NCBI RefSeq assembly: GCF_000149955.1
Contig: NC_030988.1
Span: 3,316,040-3,380,039, forward strand
Source of the DNA: Fusarium oxysporum f. sp. lycopersici 4287
Taxonomy: Eukaryota > Ascomycota > Sordariomycetes > Hypocreales > Nectriaceae
Length of the DNA stretch: 64,000 bases
Direction of reading: 5' to 3'
The notes under the pieces were generated by a model. The model made no database searches. It saw nothing but the letters and a program-made list of their open reading frames with translations, and was not told the origin of the DNA. Positions 19,759 to 29,553 of this stretch are shown here, one piece after another. Every line of letters begins with the position of its first letter. The first letter of the stretch is position 1. Position numbers and translations under genes: made by a program.

Positions 19759-20433
19759 AAATGTCGAATTCGCCGCTCTCCCCATCGCCAGCTGGCTTTC
19801 TGCCAGCAACGTTGACGCCTTGCCTTATACCTCCCTCTTCCGTCTTCTTACGATTATCTCAGCCTAAGACGGTTGCCAAGCAGTTAGAAGAGGTAGCCGT
19901 TGCAGCTTTACCTCCTAACCCGACTATTGAGGATCTGCCCAAGATTACCTGGAAGAACCGTCGCTTCGTTCAAGAGGATTCGCTGGCTCGAAAAGGTGCA
20001 AAGGGCAGGAAGAGCTGGATTAGGTCGCACAGGACCTTCCTTATGGAACTGAACTATCAGGATCAACAGATAGGTCATGTCTGGTGCTGCAATCGATGTG
20101 ACATGAAAGGCGCAGCGGAGTTCTTCTCGGTGCAAGCCACGTCTTCCGCAGCAGATCATCTCCGAAAGCATGTACTTATCCCGTTCAATATTGTTCATAA
20201 GATACCCAGCAGCTGACCGACCTACATAGAGCTCACCGGATCACCCCAGCCAGCCAGTCTAGTGAGCCAAGTCCTGGTGATGAAAGTGCCATTGATATTT
20301 ATTCTAGTGCAAAACCTAAAAGGCGCCGGCTTGAACAGAGCGTCATATTAAAAGCGAAAATAAAAACCATATAAGAACTAAGCGTTGGGTTCGTCATTGA
20401 TAGCGATGTGCCATTCACCATCTTCGAGCACAG
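19759..20433 (+). pseudogene. hAT transposase (element R), N-terminal BED region only
   Basis: From MSNSPLSPSPAGFLP the frame carries a BED-type finger: KSWIRSHRTFLMELN, GHVWCCNRCDMKG, then SAADHLRKHVLIP. It stops at 20214; downstream sequence in another frame (VGFVIDSDVPFTIFEH) continues the usual hAT pattern until about 20433, where a different hAT terminus begins. The catalytic core is missing. Confidence 0.7.
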
Positions 20434-21360
20434 CAAGGGTCGGAACCACTACATCCACTCCACTTTGGACCAAATAGAGTGGATGTACGATTTTTTAGGC
20501 AATTACATAGTGGATGTAACACATATTCGACCGGAGTGGAATGGATATACATACGTGGATTTATAGGGGATTTATAAGTGGAATTTTGAGGCTATTCACA
20601 ACCTCGTGGGTGCCTATTCACCCTCACTTTCAGAGGTTGACACTAACTCTTTAGCCTGTTGCTCCTGTGATGAATCGTTAACCTCGCTGGCGCTATCCTC
20701 ACCCTCCAATAGCCATTTTGTCTCAGCAAGCGCCAGCTCGCCGTCGCTTAGAGTCCCATAACCGGCATCAGGCTTACTTTCAAGGTGTGACTTAAGCAAT
20801 GGATCCAGATCCTTGATAAGGCCAGCACGGTACCAAGAGCGTAAACCTGACATATGGCGATGATCTTAGCATCCAGGTTCATACGCAACCCCGAGACTAT
20901 CTTGCCAGCAGCTGAAAATAACCTCTCACACTCGGCTGATATCGGCTGAATCGTCAGGAAGTCCAAGGCCATCCTGGATAACCGAGGATATCTGCTTTGC
21001 TTAGTGATCCAGTAACCAATTGGATCACGAACGTTGCCGTCGCTGCGTCACGATCCGTCTGCCACGCTTGGTACTCGTCACCAACAATAGCTGCTGCGTG
21101 GGCTGGCAGTGAGTTCGGCACACGACTGTTCTTCTCGAAGGGGTTGAAAAACCGAAGTCTTTTTGCCGGTGGATCGTCGTCGCCTCTGCTGCTGCTGGTT
21201 CTAACCTCGAGATGAGCGTAATCGGACAACCATCTCTCTTGCCTTTTCAACCCAACTAGGCTTATGAGCCCACGTTTCATCAAACCAGTCCCAACGATAA
21301 GCTGGATGGAGTGCCATAGCCGTATAGTAGATGGGCGTCTCGTCCAGCCGCCGATAATAT
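20434..21360 (-). pseudogene. hAT element V, C-terminal part of transposase
   Basis: The minus strand reads YRRLDETPIYYTAMALHPAYRWDWFDETW just right of the fragment's middle, then AAAIVGDEYQAW and MALDFLTIQPISAECERLFSAAGKIVSGLRMNLDA (hAT dimerisation domain), ending STSESEGE at 20614. Frame changes near 21000 and 20850 show decay. The left terminus is probably near 20434 (CAAGGGTCGGAACC), inserted in element R. The N-terminal half is cut off exactly at the terminus of hAT T at 21361. Confidence 0.75.
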
Positions 21361-21967
21361 CAGTGATCTTGTTGGACTGGACTAGCATTGGAGTGGATTT
21401 GGATGGACTGGATTCACAGTTTCAGAAATTTGGACTGGACTGGATCGAGTATGGCAGGCTATAGAGGTGACTGTTGCAAAACCCCTGAAATCACTGCAAG
21501 TGTGCTAAATTGGGTTAGCGGCATATTCACTTCGCCCCGCAGTACATTGCACTCTGTACCTCAGCCAGCTTGAATTTCTCGATTTCTAGCGTCGCGGCAA
21601 GATCCTGTCATAACCACGAGGCCGCACCCAGACCTGCGTATATCGATATCCACCGAAATTCTGGCCCTCATATCGATATCCAGATAAGTGGGAGAAATTA
21701 TCTGGATATCGATATATCCAGGTAGATATCCATACAGCCACATAGCCACTTTAGCAAGGTTGATATCCAGATAAACCACATATAATTCTTGCAGGCTAGA
21801 GGAAAGAACAAGAAATTGCCCTAATCTAGAAAGTCCTCTGCCTCTGTTTCAACGCTAAATTCAACAGCAACGCTCGAAATAACGCCCCTGCCGCCGTGAG
21901 ACCTGGGCACAATAATACCCTCGCGCATCCAGTTGCCCACACACTCAACCTTGAAGGTTCTCACAGG

Positions 21968-22486
21968 TCATGCTCTCTCTATCCCATGATAGCGTACGCC
22001 GCGCCGATGAGAAGTGAGACTCAAGGTCAGATGATTCAGGAGGGATTGAGAGGATATCAATTGCCATGCAGGATAACCGCGGATATGTTTTCCTTTGATC
22101 TCGATGTAGCCACCATCCGAGTAACGAGAGGGAAAGAAAGCATCAATCCGAGGACGTTTGACTTCCCTTTCATCATCTAGAACATCAGAACTGCCCCCAA
22201 TGAGCGTGCGATCGAGGGAAGAGATAATATCGGCATGGCACCGCCGGGCATGATGCCATGCGTTGTCCCGCGTCCGATTCGTCCAGGGCTTATCGGCAGG
22301 GTAATGGAGACATCGATACATCACCATGCCCCTAGATTTGCGCGTACGTGACCCACCGGTGGTGTTCTGGGTGTCTTCATCAGGATACGTTGCGTTGAAG
22401 AAGAGGAAAAAGTCCAGAGACGTCCCAGTAATGGGCTGGTCCGAAATCGAGGGCGTAGAGGCGGCGGTGGTCTGAGATGATGTCAT
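21968..22486 (-). CDS. Truncated hAT transposase N-terminus (BED-like finger), 172 aa
   Basis: The frame MTSSQTTAASTPSISDQP has a BED-like pattern: MVMYRCLHYPADKPW then NAWHHARRCHADI, followed by a linker RPRIDAFFPSRYSDGGYIEIK. It resembles the N-terminal segment of hAT Z. The catalytic and dimerisation domains are absent because the element is internally deleted. Whether the short protein is made, for example as a repressor of transposition, cannot be seen. Confidence 0.6.
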   Translation of the reverse strand: MTSSQTTAASTPSISDQPITGTSLDFFLFFNATYPDEDTQNTTGGSRTRKSRGMVMYRCLHYPADKPWTNRTRDNAWHHARRCHADIISSLDRTLIGGSSDVLDDEREVKRPRIDAFFPSRYSDGGYIEIKGKHIRGYPAWQLISSQSLLNHLTLSLTSHRRGVRYHGIERA

Positions 22487-22683
22487 GGTCGATAAATCAC
22501 CTGGATAAGCTAATTGTGCTAGAATACCTAGGGCCGTTTGAACGAGTACTGAGATGGTGGTGCTGATGAAATTGAGAGAAACCTTTTCATCATCTAATCA
22601 GTTGATAAGATCTTTTCAGCCAATCAGAGAGCGGTATTTAGGTGGACATCAATCTGGATATCCATTTAAGAGGCAGAGAGTTA

Positions 22684-24543
22684 ACGTGGTTGATAAGCAT
22701 GCCGACCAGACAAGTATGCCGACCAAAAATTTCAGCCTTAAACTTTTAAATCCATTTAAAAACACCACAAACCATCTAATCAAGTAAAACTACTTACTAT
22801 ACTCTTCCCTAGATGTCTCAATTACTACCTGACAGGTTCTTGCATTATGCCCGGCCTTGCCGCATACACCACATCGCCGACCACCCGGTCGATCCGACCT
22901 TCCTCGAGCACCATTTCTAGATGATTCGGCCACTACCTGCGCATCAACATCCATCTGATCAATTACTTGCGATGCTTCCTGTACAGTCATTGCCCCTCCT
23001 TTCTGTAGTCTAGTCCTTTTTGCCCTCCGGCGCCGGCTTAGTATCTCATTTGCATCTCGAAGATTTCGCACCTCATTTCTCAATAAGACAACCTCATGCA
23101 TAATTGCCCTTGTTGCTTTAGTATTTGACTTTAAAGCCTCTATAATTGACTCTGGGGAGCTGCTTTTATGTCTTCTGATTCGTCTTTCCAGGTATTCAGA
23201 CTGAGATTGAGCCTCTGTTGCTGTCTTAGGAGTCTTTGAAACCCATGGGGTTGATGGTTGGCTGACCTCCCCGGGAGGCGTTGGGGTTCGTAGCTGCACA
23301 TCAAGCTTTGAGATCACGGTTTCTGGGTCAAGAGGAGCAAGTCCAGCTCCTCTAAAACCCCCCCGGATATTGCTTTCTGTAAAAGTAGCTTTAAAGGCGG
23401 CATAAAAGGCCGGGAAGAACTCAGTCTTGGAAATATGGGTTATAGAGCATCTGATCAGATGCTCTATTTCTTGACCATAAGCCTTTTTCAGTACTGCAAA
23501 GCACCCAATATCGAGAGGCTGGAGTAGATGGGATGCATGAGCAGGCATACAGAGCGTGATAATCTTGTTCTCCTTGCAATATTTCTCAAAGTCGGTAGAG
23601 TGGTGGCTTTCGTGACCATCAAGGATCAGAAGACGATACCGAGCATTTGATCGTTTAGTTGTAGATCGATCAAAGTGCTTTAGCCACTCAAGACCCAGCT
23701 CATTATTTGTCCAACCATTTTGGCTCGTTGCGATAACCCAGTCGGCCGGGAGGTTGCTTTCTCGGTACCAGTTGGCAAGGTGGTATTGGCCCGCACCAAT
23801 GATGAATGGCGCGATCGATTGACCTTCTGCATTAATCGCCTGGATTACTGCAATCCATTCACGATTTCCAGGCTGCACTGATTTTGGTCTTCCTTGCCTT
23901 TCCGAGCCTGTAACTGCCATTCCGGCCATTATAAGGCCCATCATAAAGCCAGTCTCATCAAAGTTCCAGATATCATCTGATCGGATACCGTACTTTGCAA
24001 TTGTATTCTGTACAAGCCTAAACCAGCCACGAATAATAGTCGGATCTTCGCATTTGGCTCTCTGGTAGTCATATCTCCGAAATAAACGCGTCTTTAGCTC
24101 TGGTTGCCGCTTGACGAAGTTATGAGCCCAGCGCTTGCCAACAGGTGATGCATCGCGGCCAGCGAGCAGAGAATTGGCTATTTCTTCCACAAAACGCAGT
24201 CGCGCAGGAAATCCTCGGGAATCTAGGTCAAGGAGGAATTGAACTATTATCTGTTCTTCTAGATCAGATAGTTTCCGTGACTTTGGGACCCAATCGCTTC
24301 GCGATTGAATGCCATTCCTTCGGTCACGGAGGGTACTATATCCAACCTTATATATAGTAGCAGCGCGTCGGAGACGTAATTTTGGGTTATTTTGAAGGGC
24401 CTGAAGGGCAAGAAGAATTCTAGCTTCATTTGAAGGTTGTGACATAATGGGTGGTTGAGAAGTATCTGATCAGATGGAAATGATGTAGGATGAGGGATTT
24501 TTGGTCGGCATACTTGTCCGGTCGGCATGCTTATCAACCACGT
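22684..24543 (-). mobile_element. pogo/Fot-like transposon nested in hAT U, apparently intact
   Basis: Inverted repeats start ACGTGGTTGATAAGC at both ends, followed by ATGCCGACC, then AGACAAGT (GGACAAGT on the right), then ATGCCGACC again. TA flanks lie at 22682-22683 and 24544-24545. The 1860-bp element is almost filled by one uninterrupted transposase gene. Two MITEs at 34475 and 35339 have the same TIR scaffold with different doubled words. Confidence 0.9.
22790..24445 (-). CDS. DDE_1 (pogo/Fot-like) transposase, 551 aa, single exon, with zinc knuckle
   Basis: The N-terminus has a psq-like HTH (LRRAATIYKVGYSTLRDR) and a CENP-B-type HTH (SRGFPARLRFVEEIANSLL). The catalytic triad is present: WNFDETGFMMG, RLLILDGHESHHS and LLQPLDIGCFAVLKKAYG. 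After a coiled coil, the C-terminus adds a CCHC zinc knuckle, CGVCGKAGHNARTC, seen in several fungal pogo transposases. No introns, stops or frameshifts. It acts at the TIRs described for the enclosing element; a product this intact could still mobilise elements with matching ends. Confidence 0.9.
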   Translation of the reverse strand: MSQPSNEARILLALQALQNNPKLRLRRAATIYKVGYSTLRDRRNGIQSRSDWVPKSRKLSDLEEQIIVQFLLDLDSRGFPARLRFVEEIANSLLAGRDASPVGKRWAHNFVKRQPELKTRLFRRYDYQRAKCEDPTIIRGWFRLVQNTIAKYGIRSDDIWNFDETGFMMGLIMAGMAVTGSERQGRPKSVQPGNREWIAVIQAINAEGQSIAPFIIGAGQYHLANWYRESNLPADWVIATSQNGWTNNELGLEWLKHFDRSTTKRSNARYRLLILDGHESHHSTDFEKYCKENKIITLCMPAHASHLLQPLDIGCFAVLKKAYGQEIEHLIRCSITHISKTEFFPAFYAAFKATFTESNIRGGFRGAGLAPLDPETVISKLDVQLRTPTPPGEVSQPSTPWVSKTPKTATEAQSQSEYLERRIRRHKSSSPESIIEALKSNTKATRAIMHEVVLLRNEVRNLRDANEILSRRRRAKRTRLQKGGAMTVQEASQVIDQMDVDAQVVAESSRNGARGRSDRPGGRRCGVCGKAGHNARTCQVVIETSREEYSK

Positions 24544-24628
24544 TATATCGATATCGATATATATCAGTATCGATATATCCAGATAGCACAGTTGATATCG
24601 ATATATCATATCCAAATACGCAGGTCTG

Positions 24629-26053
24629 GCCGCACCAAACCAGCAGAATGCATTTTAATTAATTTGAAGCAAGATGCGGTCTCATGCAGGTATGACATGC
24701 ACGGATGGGCAGCTCAAGATTAAATGAGCGCCTGGTTTTCTATCCACAGGAGCGACGAGAGTCGGTCTCTTACAATTACGTATGCTCAGTCTGCTGATCT
24801 TCTAGACAGCATTCTGCCTGTGTTTTGGGGTTCATTCCAACCATGAAGTTATTCACGGCGGTCGTGATCCTTGCCCTCGACGTGCAAGAACATTATCGCC
24901 TTCTCCGAGGTGTATGAAGTCGCTAAGCTCTTTTGAGTAGGCGGTTACTGCGTTAAACCACTGCTGACCAGAAACGGAATTGCCGCGTTAACCACCATGG
25001 GCTGTTGTTTATATTGCGCTGTAGTGCTGAGTGAGACATATATATTTGTTAAACTAGATTGTTGCTTATTGAAATGAAAGCTTTTCTCGGTTTATATCTC
25101 TAGATAATTTCATCTCGGACTTTGAACTTTAATTCTAGGACTTTCAGACTAAAGTCTGAATCCTGAAGGGAAGGGGGATTCCCGGGGTTTCCACCATAGG
25201 CTCGCCAGGCTGCTTTTTATTGCGAGTGGAAGAGGAATGGCCAGTCGGAGTTTCGCGATGTCTGAAACAGGATGAGCTGTAATCATGGAGTACAAATCAA
25301 AGCTTAGGCGGCGAGTGTATTTACAAAAATTCGACTCAGATTGTGTTCATGATAATATGTAGGTGTTTGCGCTGTGGCGCTTGTCTACCAGTGTCGCATT
25401 AGGTATGTGCTTTGAGGGACAGAAGATCAGGCCATTAATAACGAGTAGCAGTCGTAGGTTGATTAATCATTATCGAGACTTTCTTGTGTAGAGTATTTCC
25501 ATTCCGCAGATTTACTTAAACCGTAGTGCCAGATTACTGACATAGTCGTTTCGTGAAGCCGTGAAGATCATGCCTACTCTGCGACAACCATTCAGCTGAT
25601 GTGTTGATACTGTAGGCAAATTCAACTAGCTGGAGAGCTAAAGGCTACAGCGCGAGCCCGCAGCTAGTCCGCAGTACATTTTCCCGACGACCCCAATGTA
25701 CTCAGATGACTAAGAAGTAAAGCCCCTAAACCCAAATGGAAATGACCAGGAGTTTTGCAACAGTCCCCCCTATCGCCCACCGTAATCGAGAGGTCTGGAG
25801 CCTCCTGGAGCGCCAATAGATCATTCCTAATTAGGAAAGAAGCGAGCCTGAACTCCACTTTTTATTTCAGGCATATTGTTCCGCGTGGTGTTGATTAGTC
25901 TCCACGATGCTAAACCTGTCAAGTCCTATCAGCAAACCAAGTCAGTAATGCAGCGCAAAGGTGAGACGTCCATTTGCCTATATAATAAGCAGCAGCACGA
26001 ACCCGATAACATGCCCTTTACCATTTGACCAACAAGGTAATTGACGTCCCAGA
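24629..26053. other. Gene-free interior of nested elements S and T
   Basis: Apart from the solo LTR, no ORF is convincing. A very short frame at 24844-24915 starts MKLFTAVVILAL, signal-peptide-like, but stops after 24 codons. 25663-25770 is the right end of element S; 25788-26053 is the 5' leader of hAT T. Confidence 0.45.
25003..25196 (+). repeat. Solo LTR, short-LTR family (copy 3)
   Basis: Starts TGTTGTTTATATTGC, ends CCACCA (a decayed CAACA). Flanks TGGGC (24998-25002) and TAGGC (25197-25201) are a one-mismatch 5-bp target duplication. Lies inside element S. Confidence 0.7.
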
Positions 26054-28729
26054 ATGGCCGTACCAACAATCACCCACTTCTTCTCTCGTTCTTCTAATAG
26101 GTCTTCAGAGTCAGACAATGTTGTTCTCGCTCCAGAATCGATCAACAATACCGGTAGTCGAGATCAGGATGCCATGATCGAGCCAGATGAGTTCAAGCTT
26201 CAGGGCGAGCAATATACTCGCTGTTCTGTGATCGCAAGAGGCCCTAGATCAACAAAGAAACGCACGTCGGTGATCTGGCTATACGGTGAGGATCTACAGT
26301 CAAAGAGAGATCGGAAGCGGGTATGGTACTGCTACCTCTGCGAGAAACAGCGTCGTCAACAAGAACTTCCAGCAGTCTCAAACGGCAATTCTACGGCACT
26401 TGATCATCTCCACCTGAAACATCATATCGACAAGACTACTGGAGAACTTAAGTCCTTTCGAGGAGACTCGGTGGACTCGAGCCAGCCCTCGATATCCGAT
26501 TACCAGGACATGAAATCGATCATCTTCTCCCGCCGCTTAGATTGGTTCAGGGAACTCCTAGTCCGCTGGCTAGTCTGTTGCCATATCGCCTTCTTCTAGA
26601 TCGAGAATGACTCCTTTCGCGACCTCCTCTTCTATCTATTCCCACCCTTAGCTGATCTCCTTCCAAAGGCAGCATCGACCATTCGCCAGTGGGTGATGAA
26701 TATGTTCGAGGTGAGGAAGGAGAGACTGCGGCAGGATATGCTTGACAGTCGGAATTCCATTTCGCTGTCCTTTGATCTGTGGACGTCGCCGAACTACCTC
26801 GCAGTGCTTGGAGTAGCAGCACATTTCATCGACAAATCTGGGCTGCGTCGAACTGCTGTCTTGGCGCTACGCGAAGTGGAAGGGGAACACTCAGGGGAGA
26901 ACATCGCCGATGTCTTGTTGTAGGTCATCAAAGATTATAAGATTACTGACCGAGTTGGCTATTTCATGTCCGATAACGCATCGGCCAACGATGTTTGCGT
27001 TGACTTTGTACTGCGCGCTGTCTACCCAAGGATGTTAGATAAGCAGCGAAAACGCAGACGCCTCCGGTGCTTCGGGCACATTGTGAATCTCTGCGCGTAG
27101 GCTTTCCTTATCGGAAAGGACGCCGAAGTCTGCAAAGATCTAGACGCTGCGTACAGGGAAGGTGATATGAAGCGAATCCGGGAGCTCTGGCGGAAGCGCG
27201 GCGCCATCGGAAGGCTTCACAATATCATCAAATACATCCGAGCCAGTCCTCAGCGCCGCCAGTTTTTCAGATCAATTGTTTGTGGGGGAGAACTGTCTGA
27301 GTTTGATGGCTTAGAGGTGAGTTTACGCCCTCCATAAACCCATAGTCAGAACTAATAATTAGCCAAGCTTATCCAAAGCCAGCAGACACGCTGGAATTCA
27401 TACTTCACCTTGATCGGTAGAGCTCTTAACGTCAAGGAGCGAATTCAAGTCTTCTGTAACCAGTATGAGGCTGGCCAGAGCCAGAAAAGCCTCACCGAAG
27501 ACCGCCTGTCTGAGAAGCAGTGGGACGAGCTTGCACACCTTAATGATCAGCTGGAGACGTTCTATGACGGAACCCTCTCTACGGAAGGCAGGCTTTCAAC
27601 ACTAGCGGATCACTTTCAGACACTTGACTGGCTACTAAATGAGATCCAGCAGGCCAAGATTAAATTCGAAGAACTCCACAAGGAGGCTGTTCGAAGGAAC
27701 ACCAGTCGAGGAACTGTTGCTGCTGAAGCTGATGACTTCGCATTTCTTGCCGCTTCAGCGGAAGCTTCCTGGCGTAAGGCGGAGGAGTACTTCAAGAAAG
27801 CGGATGAGACACCAGCATATTATGCCGCTATTGCGCTGAATCCGACTCTCAAAAACCAGTGGTACATCGAGACTTGGACAGATGAAGAAAAGAAGTCATG
27901 GATCCCGAGCGTTACGAAGCTTGTTAGGGGGCTCTGGCTAGAAGAGTATCGGGGAAGACATTGTACAAAGCATACGTCAGTTTCCGCTTCGTTCTGCCCA
28001 ACTTTGCCTGCTCTGGTTAGAAAGGAGAAGGCTTTTGTGGCGGTCAAGAGCCATAAACGACTGAAGCTTCGTCACGAGGCCCTGGCAACCGACCCTCCAG
28101 CCGTCGACTTGCTCGATCAGTTCCTTGAAACAAATGTTATCCGGCTTGGTGAGGACGAAACCTTTGACGCTATCCGTTACTGGAACGATCGCTACTATAC
28201 GCAGCCGGATCTAGCCCGTATGGCTCTGGATGTCCTGGCCGTTCCATCAATGTCAGATGAGTGCGAGCGGCTATTCAGCAGCGCCAAGATACTGCTTTCC
28301 GACCGGCGATCGAGGCTTAATATAGATATCATTGAAGCCAGCGAGTGCCTCTGATCCTGGTTCGGCCCACCTGCACAGAATACTTTTGAGGATATCAACA
28401 TCGGGAGACTGTTGGAAAATCCGGGAATCCCCCTTATCTTCAGGATTCAGACTGTTAGTCTGAAAGTCCTAGATGAAATCAATTAGAGATATAAACCCGA
28501 GAAGAACTCTCATCTCAACAATGAACAATTAAGTTTCATAAAATATATATTTTCACCCAGCACTACTGCGCAATATAAACAACAGAGACTAGAAGGGGAT
28601 CCTGATCTGCAGGGGACTCGGCACGGCGGGGAGGGATCTGAAATTAGAATGGGTAATAAGGACCTTCAGACCGTTGAGCAAGAGGGTTTTCTGGATGAGG
28701 ACAATACCACTCAGGATGGCTTGCGGTAA
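26054..28729 (+). pseudogene. hAT transposase (element T) with several C-to-T nonsense codons
   Basis: Begins MAVPTITHFFSRSSN. BED finger: VWYCYLCEKQRRQQ and LDHLHLKHHI. Core: ISLSFDLWTSPNYLAVLGV, HSGENIADVL, VGYFMSDNASANDVCV, RCFGHIVNLC. Dimerisation domain: ARMALDVLAVPSMSDECERLFSSAK. In-frame stops are at about 26597, 26921, 27098 (each TAG where Gln fits) and 28351 (TGA where Arg fits). A likely intron lies near 27317-27362. A solo LTR (28410-28584) splits the tail; after it the frame resumes EGDPDLQGTRHGG and stops at 28727. Confidence 0.85.
28410..28584 (-). repeat. Solo LTR, short-LTR family (copy 4), with perfect target duplication
   Basis: Bounded by TGTTG and CAACA, flanked by GAGAC at 28405-28409 and 28585-28589. 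The perfect 5-bp duplication fixes the boundaries of the family and identifies it as an LTR rather than a DNA transposon. It lies inside the 3' end of the hAT T coding region. Confidence 0.85.
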
Positions 28730-28945
28730 CCAGTGTAATTGATGCCAAATACATAGGTACCGCAACATCATTGAACAGGGATCGATTCCGCAGTAAATCT
28801 CGCGGCGACTCTTTTCGCAAAATACTCCTAATCCATTTGGAGAATTGGATTTGCATTGGCGGTCCTGGAGCCCCCAGCCCTGTGCATTGGACTGGACTGG
28901 ATCCGACATCGAAATCCAGTCCAGTCCAATCCAACAAGATCACTG

Positions 28946-29553
28946 GCGGCGCATATATCGGAATCCCTTTGACGAGTATCGTAAAGAATCTCGTCAGGCC
29001 CCGACTCTATTACAACCACCTTCATCGATGACTACCTTGTTGCAAGCCGAGGACGCGGCTAGCAGTTCTATATATGCTGTTGGCGACGAATACAGCGATT
29101 GGTTCCATGACATCCATAAGTCTAACCAGAATATCCCATATCCTATTAGCCATTGGTATAAGAGACGGGAAGAATATCCACGTCTATTATAAATGGCTCT
29201 CGATATGCTCTCTATCCTTCCTATGTCTGTTGATGTTGAGAGGCTCTTCTTAACATGCGGTCGAATGGTTCGAGACGATCATGCCAGGCTGGGCGCTAGT
29301 ACGATTGGGATGCCACAGATGGTGAGATCATGGCATTGCGGAGGCTATATTAAGAGCACGGAGAAGCTCCTTGAAGATGTCAAGGTGCCAGGAACTGATC
29401 TGTTAGCTGAAATGAGCTTTGCAGAGGCCCGGGAGACAACGGGTGGGAGGATCACATGTACTGTCCCTTTATAGCGTCCACGCAATTCCATTTCGACGTC
29501 CATCCATTCTACAAGAGGCTGCGTGGATGGAAATGGAATGGACCGCCAGCCTG
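28946..29553 (+). pseudogene. hAT X family fragment, C-terminal end and terminus
   Basis: Homologous to the 3' part of the intact hAT X: IYRNPFDEYRKESRQAP, SHWYKRREEYPRL, MALDMLSILPMSVDVERLF, VRSWHCGGYIK, then the terminus ending CGCCAGCCTG at 29553. A TAA at about 29190 stands where X has Gln (CAA). Most differences from X are C-to-T or G-to-A. The 5' part is lost at the terminus of hAT T. Confidence 0.85.

Larger units (their letters stand above)
21629..24628 (-). mobile_element. hAT element U with perfect 8-bp target duplication
   Basis: Termini CAGACCTGCGTAT on both strands (21629 and 24628), flanked by GCCGCACC at 21621-21628 and again at 24629-24636. Subterminal GATATCGATATCC repeats occur at both ends. 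Minus the nested pogo element it is about 1.1 kb and encodes only the N-terminus of a transposase, so it is a deletion derivative that was presumably mobilised in trans. Confidence 0.9.
21464..25770. mobile_element. Mariner-like inverted-repeat element S (non-autonomous relic), inside hAT T
   Basis: Inverted repeats of about 24 bp share the core GACTGTTGCAAAAC: left at 21464-21487, right at 25747-25770 reversed. Both are flanked by TA (21462-21463 and 25771-25772). Without its own insertions the element is about 1.1 kb and has no coding capacity. The 24-bp match with several mismatches makes this weaker than the other elements. Confidence 0.45.
21361..28945 (+). mobile_element. hAT element T, host of a nested stack
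   Basis: Matching termini: CAGTGATCTTGTTGGACTGG at 21361 and, on the other strand, CAGTGATCTTGTTGGATTGG ending at 28945, both followed by TGGACTGGA subterminal repeats. Removing the inner insertions (21464-25770 and the LTR at 28410-28584) leaves about 3.1 kb, a normal hAT size, with one transposase in the middle. Flanking octamers do not match (GATAATAT, GCGGCGCA), and the neighbours are two different hAT C-terminal fragments, so the locus has been rearranged. Confidence 0.75.

Noticed and set aside
21535..21555. CGCAGTACATT shared between 21538 and 25671 as part of element S's inverted repeats
   Set aside because: The two copies are in direct, not inverted, orientation and only 11 bp long, so they do not extend the TIR.
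24844..24915. Short secreted peptide starting MKLFTAVVILAL
   Set aside because: It stops after 24 codons with no cysteines and lies inside a non-coding transposon interior. A vaguely similar string near 13142 lacks an ATG.
28771..29031. Small ORFs over the hAT T right terminus
   Set aside because: They read through TIR and subterminal repeats (TGGACTGGA) on both strands, so they are chance frames.
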